Positions 10,727 to 21,565 of a stretch of 41,443 nt of DNA are shown piece by piece (positions within the stretch are counted from its first letter, which is position 1; every line of letters starts with the position of its first letter). This DNA comes from Nemertoderma westbladi. Lineage: Eukaryota > Xenacoelomorpha > Nemertodermatida > Nemertodermatidae. The stretch is taken from positions 1 through 41,443 of the forward strand of contig JAUCBJ010006533.1 of NCBI GenBank assembly GCA_032718475.1, written 5' to 3'. Under the pieces are notes generated by a model that saw only the letters and a program-made list of their open reading frames with translations, was not told where the DNA came from and searched no databases. The translations under genes were made by a program, and so were the position numbers.

Positions 10727-11060
10727 CCACCCATGTAAAATATAGTAATCATCAATGTTTTGGTGAACATAATCTTAGGGCGTTGTGACAGATAAGTGGC
10801 AGTAAGTGGAGTAACACCGAGTAAAGTATTGTATAATCCACTAGATTGAATTCGAAATGAGATCGTACGAAATGACATCATTACCAACTGAGAGACTTAA
10901 ATTAATCGCGAAATAATAATTACAAATTTGACGATTATTTATATGTTTTGTGTATCTAATTTATTATAGCGAATTGGTTTCCTTTTATCGGCATCGATAT
11001 TTTTGATGGGTTGATGTAACTGGAACTCAAATCTTTCTATATCTTAGGGTTGCAATTATT

Positions 11061-11240
11061 GCTTTTCGCCTTTTAGCATTTTGTTTCTTAAATCGTTTTC
11101 GATTTATGTTTACGCGTTTGTCTTCGTTTTGAATATCTCAACTACGTTTGTTGCCACCTAAATGGTACATTCGTTCAATGAATATCTATTATAAATGTAT
11201 TGTGTAATTAATGGGACTACAGTTAGGCGCAAGGCCACAC
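11061..11240 (+). repeat. Inverted-repeat arm, right (partner 9195-9409)
   Basis: Aligns with the reverse complement of 9195-9409. Divergence is considerable with several indels, so the duplication or insertion is not recent. Confidence 0.75.
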
Positions 11241-12059
11241 ACAGCACAGTATCCGTAAGGTACGTGATTGACGATGTGATGCCCAATTATTTGCCTAACC
11301 TGTAACTGAATCACATCAATTCATGTGCAGTATACTCATCCTCCCACAGAAACACCGCCCTCCTCACTTATATCTCAATCCTCCCTGGGGCTACACTCCC
11401 GACTGTTTAACCAACCCTGATCTTCGACCATCACCTCACCCGTCAGTCTGGTGTTCAAGGTGGCAGATTGCAGCACTCCATCGGCAGCCTGAGCCTGAGC
11501 CCCACCTATATGCCCCATGCTGTCTGTGGTCTCCGTGGAGAACGGTCACTTTGACCCTGATTACTTCCACCCTGGTCACTTCCACCCATACGCCAGTTAA
11601 ATAACAGCTGCAAACTTATCATACTAACTAATAACAACCGGCTATTACGGTGTTGAAATACACGCGTATTTCAGTAATGAGGCTGTATGACGTAATTAAC
11701 AGTCGTATAATAATTAATTAACCGTCTGTTTAAATTACAAGTACTGTATTTGTGAGGTTTGATCAAGTAAAAGACCTACCGTTGCAAAATATTATTTCAC
11801 AGAATTAGAGGTTGAAGTCAAAATAATTCATTTGGTTACAAAAAATTGAATTCTATTTTTTTACTTTTTCTAAATCAGAATTTTTTGGTAATTCTGAAAC
11901 TGTAAACGAAATTTTTATATCTATTTTAGTTTTGGAGTTATTTGATTTTTTGTAGACCTCACTCATTTTGAAATTATTATACAGTAAATAAGTGGCCAAT
12001 TATTTGTAAGATAGCTACGTACGTAGTATTACTTTTTCAAAATACTATAACTGCATTTG
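11241..12059. other. Gene-free stretch
   Basis: AT-rich. A 93-codon open frame at 11323-11604 has no recognisable domain and is not called as a gene. No RNA or tandem repeat is seen. Confidence 0.4.
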
Positions 12060-12690
12060 TCCAACAGGATAATTTTTGCTATGAGTTTTCCTGTTCAGTG
12101 ATTTCATTTCAATTGTTACTTTCCACGGCTGACGGATCATAGACTGTCGATCAGTCTGTTTGTATGTTTGTCTGTGTGTCGGTTTGTCTGTCAAAAATTA
12201 GGGAATCATGATATCTAACAAAATGTTTTGCTTTTGGGTGAAATGAAATCACCGACCGAGAAAACCCCATAATTGTTTGTTAATTTGAGATATTTCTCAA
12301 TTTTGACAGACAAACAGACAGACAGACAGAACGTCTAGATTTCTTCAAACTGAAAAAGTGAAATTTGAACTTTAATTACCACCCAGTGACATTTTAAATG
12401 TTATCACCACCTAGAAAAACCCTATAAGACAAATTTTGAGTAGTTTGTGCGCTTCTTAAATTTGAACAGACAGACAGACATACCAAAAACAGACAGACTG
12501 ACTGACATGCAGACAGTCGTCTAAAATCGGTAAATAGTGCAAACCGACATCGTATTTGAAATCATCGGCAAATAAAACCCAATAGCAAAAAAATGTAGGT
12601 GGTGGTGCTTTATTTATTTATTTGTTACATTTTTGACAGACAAACAGACAAGTATTCAGAAAAACTGACAGAGTGAACTCCAATAGAAAT
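12060..12690. repeat. Module-built repeat rich in GTCTGTC/GACAGAC, copy 2
   Basis: It starts with TTTTTGCTATGAGTTTTCCTG at 12075, matching the 6845 module. Inverted modules follow at roughly 150-bp spacing: 12240-12272 (GAAATCACCGACCGAGAAAA), 12395-12428 (ATCACCACCTAGAAAAACCC) and 12550-12585 (GAAATCATCGGCAAATAAAA). GTCTGTC tracts lie on the left and GACAGAC tracts to the right of about 12200, so strand asymmetry flips as in copy 1. It is noncoding and probably a decayed non-autonomous element. Confidence 0.6.
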
Positions 12691-12899
12691 AAAAATTAAA
12701 AAATATTGTCGCCAAAGGTCCATACACTGATGTGTATCAGAATTCTGACGTATATACCTAATTTTTTACAAGTCTGCTTTGAAATATCGTAAACGTTTAC
12801 ATTTGAAAATCCCCCCAATTACAGAAAATTGGCGGGAACGCTTGAAACTCTCATAACTTGAAAGGCGTTTTTCTCAAAACTTTGTTAATATTTGGTCAT

Positions 12900-14910
12900 A
12901 AGACTACTAATTTTCAAAACTCAATATCTCGACAACACTTTATCGAATTTGAGTACACAAGCAGTACACGAGGCCCTTTACCACCTAAAATCGAGTAAGA
13001 TGGACGTAAATTGTTTATTTGATTCTGACGCTTTAATTACTGGTGGTGATATTCTAGAAAAACATATTGCAGCTCTGTTTTTTGGTGCATGGAATTATTT
13101 CCCGATGTTTTTTATCTGTAGCTTTTGTACCTATTGTAAAAAATTAATTAGGTGACATCAGTGCAATTAACAACTATAGGGGTATCGCAATCGCCTCATC
13201 GTTATTAAAGGTCTTTGAATGGGCTATGCTTATTTCAGAAGGGGATAAGATAAATTAAAGTTGGATGACCTGCAGTTTGGTTTTCGTAAAAATAGTAGTA
13301 CGATGCAATGTACATGGGCGGCTAAGGAGGTGATTAGTTATTACTCTAGAACTAACTCACCCGTGTACGGTTGTCTATTGGATTTCACTAAGGCTTTTGA
13401 TCTTGTGGAATGGTCTAAATTGTTTCTAGAATTATTAAAGAAATGTTTTTTTCTGTTTTCTCTAAGGTGCTTACTGCTTATTTATCGTGTTCAGGTAGAA
13501 TAACTCATGTTCAGTGAAATTTAATGTTCGTAATGGAGTTAGACAAGGCTCTATAGTTTCACCTGTGCTTTTCTGTATAGTGTTAAATATTTTAATAAAT
13601 AGACTAAAAATATCTAAGGTTGGTTGTTATATAGGCTCCCATTATTTTGGATGTTTAGCGTATATGCCAATGATGTTTTATTGCTACAGTATATCCGTCT
13701 GTAATAGGTCTACAATTTATGGTGAATGTGTTATTTTTTGTAAAGAGTTTAACTTACGTTTAGGTACGGACAGTAATCAAGTTAAGTGCAAATATAAATG
13801 TATCCCTTTTCAGTTTGACTGGAACCCCCCTGATTGTAGAATTACTGTAAATGATATTGTTTTACCATGGGTGCAACAGGCGACACATTTAGGGGTTACG
13901 TTAGATTACAAGTGTTTAATAAATAGTGATGTACTTCGTAAGAGAGCGGAATTTATTTCCAAATTAGCTAAACTCAGACAAAAATTTAATTTTGCTACTC
14001 CTAGTATTTTATGTAATATTCAAAGATTATATACAACTCCTTTCTACGGTAGTCCCGTCTGGAAACTTTCTTCTTTTAGTGTTAATAAAATATAAACTGC
14101 GTGGAACATTAATGTTAGGCGTATTTGGAACTTACCTTATAATATAGTCAGCGTTATTCATCGTAGAAGGATTGGTGAATTTTCTACATCCTAAAGTTAT
14201 GTTATGGAGCCGTTTAGTAGTAGGCTTTCCGTTGGGGGTAATGAACTCTAGTAAACTATGTGTCCGTTTTCTAAGTAGGTTATTATTTCATGATTGTAGA
14301 AGAACAATTGGTAATAATCTTAGGTTAATAAGCAATGAATGCGGTATACCAATAAACAAGCTGAATCCAGGTATTGTAAAAAAATAATACATTATGCACC
14401 AGCTCCTGTTGATAGTGTTATAGCGATAAATTGAGGAGGAGTTATTAAAAGGAGTTATCCAACATTCTTATTAATGAGTATGTAGTACCGGGATTCAGTT
14501 GTGTCACGTGCTTAGAACTGGTTACTCCTTTCGTTACTGTATTACTTTCTTCTGTTTGTATTCAATTTAATACATTTAGTTTTAGTGTCCATGTCCATGT
14601 CCATGTCCATGTCCATGTCCATGTCCATGTCCATGTCCATGTCCATGTCCATGTCCATGTCCATGTCCATGTCCATGTCCATGTCCATGTCCATGTCCAT
14701 GTCCATGTCCATGTCCATGTCCATGTCCATGTCCATGTCCATGTCCGTTGTCCATGTCCATGTCCATGTCCATGTCCATGTCCATGTCCATGTCCATGTC
14801 CATGTCCATGTCCATGTCCATTATTGTACTTCTTCTTTTTTGTGTTTTTATTTTGTTGTTGTACGTACGCTGTACCGAGCCTCGGCTCGTCTTTGTTAAT
14901 AATAATAATT
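12900..14910 (+). mobile_element. Decayed LINE, reverse-transcriptase region and 3' tail (family C)
   Basis: Reverse-transcriptase blocks of a non-LTR element are visible in broken frames: an INNYRGIAIAS block at about 13165-13200, LQFGFRKNSST at 13264 onward, YGCLLDFTKAFDLVEW at about 13366-13415 (motif A, with the D-F-T-K-A-F-D core), and FNVRNGVRQGSIVSP at 13517-13561 (motif B). A degenerate motif C lies near 13660-13680, where the Y-A-D-D box reads Y-A-N-D and a two-base frame disruption precedes it. Downstream coding relics run to about 14387. The tail holds a hexanucleotide expansion, a CGAGCC/GGCTCG hairpin at 14877-14890 and a terminal (TAA)n at 14897-14909, a typical LINE end. It cannot encode an active enzyme. 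It differs from the families at 1-210 and 15570-17060. Confidence 0.85.
14586..14822. repeat. (CCATGT)n hexanucleotide microsatellite
   Basis: About 39 uninterrupted hexamers apart from one break near 14747-14750 (CCGTTGTCC). It lies inside the 3' tail of the family C LINE. Met-Ser, Met-Asp and Gly-His dipeptide open frames here are artefacts of the 6-bp period. Confidence 0.98.
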
Positions 14911-15569
14911 ATAGTAACCTACTCCTTTCCGTAAATTCGAAACATAGTTTCGTTTTTTGTATTGGTTAGGGGACACTGACACGTTCGTGGGCGCTTCGGG
15001 CAGCACGAAGCTCAGTTATGAAACATAAAATAAAATTGAGTGATAAAATCTGTATTTGAGAAAAATATGAACAGTTGTTCTCTAAATAAATTACTGATAT
15101 TTACAATTCAACGATATTTAAGTTTTGATGATGAATATCTGACAGTTAACATGGTAACCGGGTTTTAATAATTATCGTATTCCATGATTGTCAATTATAT
15201 TTAGGTTATTTAAAGTTGAGTAGTCCTTTTCGTTAGAAATATTTGAAATTTTAGGACTTCCAGCTGACAATGTAAAACATTATTTTAACGAAGTTCTAAC
15301 AATCCGGTTTTGGCAGATTTTGGATATTATGATTAGAATAACATTAGTACGCGGAAAAGTTTAACTTAAATTCTATTGCAATCTGTCAGAGGTTGAGCTT
15401 TATTTTAACTGGTCTATTGCGTAAGATTGTGGGGCGAAGGAAGTAAGCGAGGTTAGCATGGGATTAGGATTACCTCTTGTTCAACCGTTGTATGTCGATC
15501 GGTCTGTACTGTCTGTCGGTATATTTATCTCGACAGAGAGACTCTGTCTGCCTGTCTGCCTGTCTGACA
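14911..15569. other. Gene-free stretch
   Basis: It opens with a fragment of dispersed repeat D at 14913-14937 (GTAACCTACTCCTTTCCGTA), directly after the LINE tail, and ends in a GTCTGTC/CTGCCTGTCTGCC tract at 15490-15570. No gene is seen. Confidence 0.45.
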
Positions 15570-17060
15570 GTTGACTTCACACCTGCTGAACTCCAAAGAA
15601 GCATTAAAAGCATGCCAATCGTAAAGCGAGTGGATTAGATAAAATCCATGCAAAGGTATGGAAAACCGGAGTGCTAAACAGACCATTATTGGATATTTGC
15701 AACCGGATGCTGAATGGGGAAAAGCCACCACCAATTTGGACTAAAGGTCAACTAAAGCCTTTCCCAGGAAATGCTTCCGGTATACCAACAAACTATCGTG
15801 GGATCTGTCTGCTTGTGGTAGCTGCCCAAATATACAATAAAATGATTCTAAATAGGATTAGGCCTCACATAGAAAAACTCCTGCGTAAGAGCCAAACGGA
15901 TTTCGACCAAGTAGATCAACAATAGCTCAGATACTTGCACTACGGAGACTGATTGAAGGGATTAAGTCAAAGAATCTCCCCGCAGTCATGACTTTTGTGG
16001 ACTTCAAGAAGGCATTCGACTCTATCAATAGAGGTAAAATGCTGGTTATCCTAAGAGCTTATGGAATACCAGAAATAATTGTCGCTAGCATTGTATTGTT
16101 ATATTGTGACACAGAAGCGCAGGTACTCTCATCAGATGGTGAAACTGAGTTCTTCTCAATCCTTGCTGGAGTACTGCAAGGTGACACATTAGCACCATTA
16201 CTATTTGTAATTATGCTGGATTACGCAATGAGGACGGCCACAAAGGGTGAAGATCTGGGATTCACACTTCAAGAACGCAGTAGTAGATATCCGGACACAC
16301 AGATTACAGACAGTAGATATTCAGACACCGACTTTGCGAATGACATCGCCCTGCTCTCTAATACGCTAGCAGATGCACAGCTTCTACTAAATAAAGTGGA
16401 GAGGGTTGCTAAGGAGGTTGGATTACATATAAATGCTACAAAGACCGAATTCATGACTTTTAATGTTGATGGAAACTTGACAACCATTGATAATAATCAA
16501 CTAAGAAAGGTCGACGACTTCCAGTACCTTGGATCATGGATAGAGAGTAGCAAAAAGGACATAGAAGTTAGGAAAGCAAAGGCTTGGGCAGCTCTATCAA
16601 GAATGGATACCATCTGGAAATCAGATCTCCCCAGGCACCTGAAGACTAAGTTCTTTCGTGCCACAGTGGAAAGTGTATTTTTATACGGGGGTGAGACCCG
16701 CGGACACTGACTAAATCACTTGAACAACGAATTGATGGTTGCTACAAAAGACTACTAAGGGCATCCCTAAACATCAGCTGGAGACAACACATGACAAACG
16801 CCGAGCTCTATGGTACTATACCAATACCACCTGTATCAACCACCCTCCGTGAACGTAGTTTAAGATTCAGTGGGCACTGCAGGAGAAGTAAAGACGAGGT
16901 CATACCAGATCTACTATTCTGGCTACCAACACATGGAAAGCACATATAGAACAACTTTAAAGGGATACTCAACTTGAGACATACGAAATTGCGACAACTA
17001 TGTAGAATCGGGAAGCCTGGAAAAATCTCATTTCCACTATGTCCGAGATCGCTCATCGCT
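15570..17060 (+). mobile_element. 5'-truncated, frameshifted LINE reverse transcriptase (family B)
   Basis: Coding relics of an endonuclease-reverse transcriptase run through the RT and connection regions. They include TPAELQRSIKSM at about 15577, the NYRGICLL block near 15800, FVDFKKAFDS at about 15994 (motif A), GVLQGDTLAPLLF at about 16171 (motif B) and DFANDIALLS at about 16330 (motif C, where the expected A-D-D is A-N-D, so an active-site aspartate is lost). DDFQYLGSW follows at about 16516. Apparent single-base losses lie near 15617 and 15895, and another frame break lies near 16699, after which the frame continues to an F-S-G-H-C segment at about 16870 and a degraded C-terminus. The 5' half and the endonuclease are missing. 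It is related to the copies at 1-210 and 20434-21565 but from a different subfamily. Confidence 0.9.
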
Positions 17061-18115
17061 CGACGTATAATAGTAGTATAGTAGTAGTATCTCTCTATCT
17101 GTCGGAAAATGCTTGGTACATGGTACATGTAGTCTGTCGTAAGTCGTAAGTGAAATTGAATTTGCGTGTGGGGACTTAGCAACTCGCCAGGTTATTTTGC
17201 TATGTTCTGTGTCTGTAGGGAAATTAGATAACGTACTCAGAACGTCTGTACCAGGTTATTTAGGCCAAAAATTGAATTGCTGGTTTCTTTTGATTTCAAT
17301 AAACCAAAAGCAAATTAAACGAATCTGGATTGAATCATAAAACGTATGAGTGAATAAAATACACTATATTTTCTACAATAAATCAATGTGTATAAAATAG
17401 AACGATAAAATTCTAATATATATAGAATAATAAATATATCTGGCGTTGTAGGCAAAATATAATAATTTCATATTCAATGCACTGAAAAGTTGAATACAAT
17501 TTGGCGAAGTAATAATGTATCATAAATACTGCCCTAAAGAGAATTTGAATAATCTAGTTGAATATTACAATTATTGACGAATAGAGTTGAGTTTTAATAT
17601 GTGTATAAATTTACCGCGTTTGTAGAATACTTACAGTTCTTAAAATTCAAGTCGTTTACTCATTGACATCACTGGTAGGCATGAGTATTGAGTACATCAT
17701 ACATGGTTTGGTGTATTATATGTTATGTTATGTTATATGTTATTGTTATTGTTATTGTTTCTTCCATTTAATAACACTGCCTAGCAAATGATGACTGGAA
17801 AAGCGCCTATAAAACATTATATGCCTAATATAACAGTTATAAAGTAGTTCCATGATTTCACATCATCAGCTCCCATCTATATCCTCCACTACAATGTAAT
17901 TAATTGCGTTGTTTTCTTGCCTATTAGACCCCTGTCTATCACCCGACGTAAGATGGGTGGTCCCAACTGTGAAAGCGGGGGCCAGGAAATAGTGAATAAT
18001 TCATTAGCTGATTTCTTAGAGACATTGCCCTCAAGCTAACTAACTGGAGGGCCACTCCGGGAGAACCAAACAAAGTGTCTAAGCTTGGCCTCCCTAACCT
18101 TTAAGTGGCTGTATA
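17061..18115. other. Gene-free stretch upstream of the homeobox gene
   Basis: It contains TAGTAGTA-type simple sequence after the LINE (17066-17092) and a TGTTAT/TGTTATT microsatellite at about 17717-17760. No gene is recognised. Upstream regulatory DNA of the homeobox gene may lie here. Confidence 0.4.
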
Positions 18116-18116
18116 T

Positions 18117-18126
18117 TGATTGACAG
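18117..18126 (+). promoter_or_regulatory. Candidate PBX-MEIS/PREP composite site
   Basis: TGATTGACAG is an exact match to the established PBX-MEIS decamer. It lies about 670 bp upstream of the homeobox-gene start codon. A TTAAGTGG at 18101-18108, an NK2-type site, lies just upstream. Function is inferred only from the match. Confidence 0.35.
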
Positions 18127-18235
18127 ATCGATACAACAGACGCAGTTTAAGACGATTTTGGCCCCTCGCTGTTGTGTCATTAGGGATAACTGTTTTATGT
18201 GCAATAAAGCTAGATAGGAAAAGGCCTCGAAAACG

Positions 18236-18366
18236 ATTGGCCAATGGTTATCCGAGAGCTATCCAAATCGTAAATATCCAACCAATCAGCTCTTTGTATC
18301 ACATGTTAGGTAAATGATGTTAGTTTAGAGTTGTGTCAGTCCACGGTAATTTTGGCAAGTATAAAA
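18236..18366 (+). promoter_or_regulatory. Candidate core promoter of the homeobox gene (CCAAT boxes plus TATA)
   Basis: ATTGGCCAAT at 18236-18245 holds two back-to-back CCAAT boxes. AACCAATCAG near 18280 is a good NF-Y site, and TATAAAA lies at 18360-18366. The spacing fits a start site near 18390 and a 5' leader of about 400 nt with several upstream ATGs. A further inverted CCAAT (ATTGGTT) lies at about 18600. No transcript evidence is available here. Confidence 0.35.
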
Positions 18367-18794
18367 TTGGAAACAATGAATGAGATCCATTGTTAGTAGC
18401 TTGATAGACAGACTGAAAGAGACCTCTTATTCTATTACATGCCTCCGAGGGATCGGGGCTTTGCGTTCAGTGGCTCCCTGTCGTTGCCAGTTAGGTACTG
18501 TGTCTCTCCCTATTTCTAACAAAGTATCCTTTGAGCGCCTCTCAGCTGCTCCAGAGCTCTGCCTCCGGCTTAATAATGGAAGGGAGTTGCCTTTCTCTCA
18601 TTGGTTAAACAATTCTTTATAACAGGCAACAAGAAGAACAATTCACATCGCATACTTTTCTCAACGAGTTTAATCTAACTTTGTTTGCTTAACTAACCCG
18701 AGATAATCATTTTCAGACGTATTTTATTTCGGACCATTATATTTATTTTATCCAATTCACGTTGTTAGGTGTTAATTACAAACTATAATTCCAA

Positions 18795-19731
18795 ATGGTT
18801 GTAACGCAAACCCTTATGTCTGACGCAAATAACAGACCGAGTCCAAATGAAAATTTCCTCCTGACAGCGAGAAGCGGTTTCCCCAGACACTCCGAATTCG
18901 CGCCCGTCAGTAACTTCTCAATAACAGACCTTCTGCAGTGTCAACAACAACTACAACATTCCCCGGCGACTGCAATGCCTCCTGCGTATAACAATCGACC
19001 TTACCAATCGTTCAACCACTCTCCAAACGCACTACTTCACCAATACCGACAGGGACTGCCGTTATTGCCGCCGCAAAATTTACCCCCTATCCACGGAAAC
19101 ACATTCCTCCCCAAGGTGGCGCAAAATCGCGCCACATACCAGCCACACCAGCTACAAGCATTCAATGCGAGAATGGCTTTCCCTGCCTCCACAATAGACA
19201 GCGTTTCCATGGAACCTCCAAATAAATACCTTAGACACGACCCTTCCTTTTACCAAGGAGATAACACGTTGCTATACCAACCGCCGCGTCTACCAAACAA
19301 CACTATTACGTCACCCACAACGAAGCATTACGAAACACCACAACCTAAGGAAACTGAAAGATTTATCGATAATCTGAAACCGAACAAACCGGTATCGTGT
19401 GATGGATACCAGACTAGTGGCGGTGTGACAACCTACAACCCCAGTTTGTTGCTAGGGAGTGTAAATATGCCCGTGACAACGGATTCCGTGCAGGACTATT
19501 CATCGCAACTCAATAACAATGTTGAGCAAAATAAATTAGATAAAGATGCGAACATAAAGACCACGAAAGTTCGTGTCAACTTCCCGTCTGAAACGGCGTC
19601 GACAAACTCCACCGATGTGACCGTCGATTGTGACGGAAGTGACGTCAGTGATCTGGTCGCAGACGATCAGATTAGCCCTACAGATAGCGCTCCAGGGGAG
19701 ATTAAAGAACCTAGACGTATAAAAATTACAG
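18795..19731 (+). CDS. Vax: Vax-like homeobox protein, coding exon 1
   Basis: This exon encodes residues 1-312 plus one base of codon 313. The start is the first possible ATG, since an in-frame stop lies at 18786-18788. The exon ends at ACAG|GTAAGA, a strong donor, in phase 1, which matches the exon 2 acceptor. The join gives an [14 protein letters not shown] sequence equivalent to the segment before the homeodomain in vertebrate Vax1/Vax2. The region is low-complexity, rich in Asn, Gln, Pro and Ser, as expected of a transcription-factor N-terminus. FSITDLL at residues 41-47 fits the engrailed-homology-1 (eh1) consensus for recruiting Groucho/TLE corepressors. An acidic Ser-rich stretch (about residues 276-300) precedes the exon end. 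Vax proteins are nuclear DNA-binding regulators of ventral forebrain and eye in vertebrates. The whole product would be 470 residues, longer than vertebrate Vax. Confidence 0.87.
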
Positions 19732-20433
19732 GTAAGATATTCCTACTAAAAGTTGTACTAAACCGAGTTTAATAAAGCGACATTGTACTTGCTATGTTTT
19801 GTTTACACGCTATGTTTGTCTAGAAAGTTTACCCCTATCCTAAAACTGCTCTTTTATTATCTTATAAAGTGCCATAAAGTATACACACTATAAAGTATAT
19901 ATATATATAGAGTATATATATAGATTAATTAAAGTTTATATATTAATGAATATCATTAATTAAAACCATTGACCATCTTTGATATTTAAGAATGTTACAA
20001 TTTTTCTTGATTTTTCTGAATTTTTCATTAATTGAATCAAAACTACTGTAAAAATTTACAAATGTATTTGTTATTTGTAAGACTTACTATATGGAGTGAT
20101 GTGGTTTATTTGTTCACATGAGTTTATGGAGACTTTTTAAGACTTTTATGGAGACTTTCTTAGACTTTTTAAGACTTTTCTTTTGTATTGTTTGGTAGAG
20201 TAAATTGTTGCCTTTACTTACTATTTGCACTTCCAGATTCCAGGACAATTAGGCCTAATAATACCACTAAGCCGTTTTTATATTTATTATTAATTGTTTA
20301 CTCCAATAATTGAGATCTCAATGTTCGTTTCATCGGTATAAATGCATCAATAATTCTAAATTGTTTGGAATTTTTCTTCACCTTATATGTGTATTGTGTA
20401 TTTTATCAAGCACACATTTTATACATTTGCATA

Positions 20434-21565
20434 TTTTTTAACTAGAGGGAGCCCAACGGCTCCTCAGACAAGCATAGCCACAGACAGGCATCTGGCTGTT
20501 ATCTTTGTTGACTTCTTCAAGGCCTTTGATTCAGTCTCTCGCTCACGTATGTTCAGCATACTTTCATTATATGGGATTCCTGATGAAATAATTGCAGCAA
20601 TCATATCAGTATGCGATGGTTCGAAAACATTTGTTTCTACTGTTGATAGTGACACAGAACCATTTGAAGTATTATGGGGAGTCCTCCAAGAAGGAGACAC
20701 ACTTGCGCTATTCTTGTTCATAATTGTGGTTGACTATGTTCTACGCATGTCCTTAGATCATCATAATGATGATGGAGTGATGGTAACTCCACCTACTGGC
20801 TCTAGAAGTCGAGGAAATCCTGCCAAGTACCTAACTGATCTAGATTTTGCTGAATTTTTGAAAATTTTTGACAGTTAACTTTGAAAGTCCTCAGCAAGTC
20901 TCTGACCGGATGAGCATAAGCTCAAAGGATGGTATGCTTGAGCATGTGGAACGACTTCTGTTTCCTGCGTTCATGGATCCGGAAGTCAGATGAGGACCTT
21001 CGAATACGTAAGGGAAAGGCATGGGCAGTCTTGAATAGGCTTTCCAGGATTTGGAAGTCACCGAGAATTAATCGGAAACTTAAGGTCCGATTATTTAGAG
21101 CAGTAGTAGTTCCAGTACTCTTCTCCGGGAGTCCATGCTGGGCTCTAACTGCTGAGGACACCAAATCTTTGGATGGCACATTCACAAGAATGCTACGCCG
21201 GGTTCATTGTGTCAAGTACAATGCACACATCTCCAACCAGACACTATATAACATTGCGGGTGTCTCATTACTTCCCCAAGCTTGACACTAGAACAAAGTC
21301 GCCTCCGCTTTGCAGGACATTGCTTTCGCCGTGAGGACCAGCCAGTGCATAATCTCGTGCTTTGGCAGCCTCATGGAATGAATAATCATGGTGGACAGCC
21401 CATGACTTTCTTGAGACGCATCTTAAAGGACACTGGCCTTGAAGATGTGGATGATCTAGCAACTGTCATGGGTGATAGGGAGTTGTGGCGGCGCAATTTC
21501 GTCGACAAGACGGCACAGCATTCTTAAAAATGCAGCTGCAATGCAGCATGCCGATCCTAAGTAGT
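20434..21565 (+). mobile_element. Truncated LINE (family A) inside intron 1
   Basis: This is the same family as 1-210. Relic frames show FVDFFKAFDSV (motif A, about 20503), GVLQEGDTLA (motif B with one inserted residue, about 20680) and YLTDLDFAE near 20831-20855, where motif C is broken. The segment following motif C is deleted, and coding resumes at DFCFLRSWIRKSDED (about 20950) through the connection region to D-R-E-L-W-R at about 21475. A stop or frame break near 21285 separates the last two blocks. The element lacks the endonuclease and the RT N-terminus. It is in sense orientation relative to the homeobox gene. Its 3' end runs into the 23-bp array with no clear spacer. Confidence 0.9.

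Larger units (their letters stand above)
9410..11060. other. Gene-free stretch between the inverted arms
   Basis: No gene is recognised. It contains a partial copy of dispersed repeat D at 9491-9563. A (TAA)n-like tract at about 10041-10062, after GTGTATCCGTCAATAAATAA, could be the 3' tail of an old LINE. A three-copy 37-bp repeat lies at 10616-10726. The small open frame on the minus strand at 10705-10887 has no recognisable homology. Confidence 0.5.

Noticed and set aside
11323-11604. 93-codon plus-strand frame
   Set aside because: Pro/His/Leu-rich with no recognisable domain, no neighbouring exon signals and no splice context I could support.
14542-14969. Met-Asp, Met-Ser and Gly-His dipeptide repeat frames
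   Set aside because: Arise from the (CCATGT)n hexamer; no start context or flanking coding sequence.
18120-18622. Two small frames (65 and 80 codons) upstream of the homeobox exon
   Set aside because: No homology seen; they lie in the presumed promoter/5' leader and are more likely chance or upstream ORFs.
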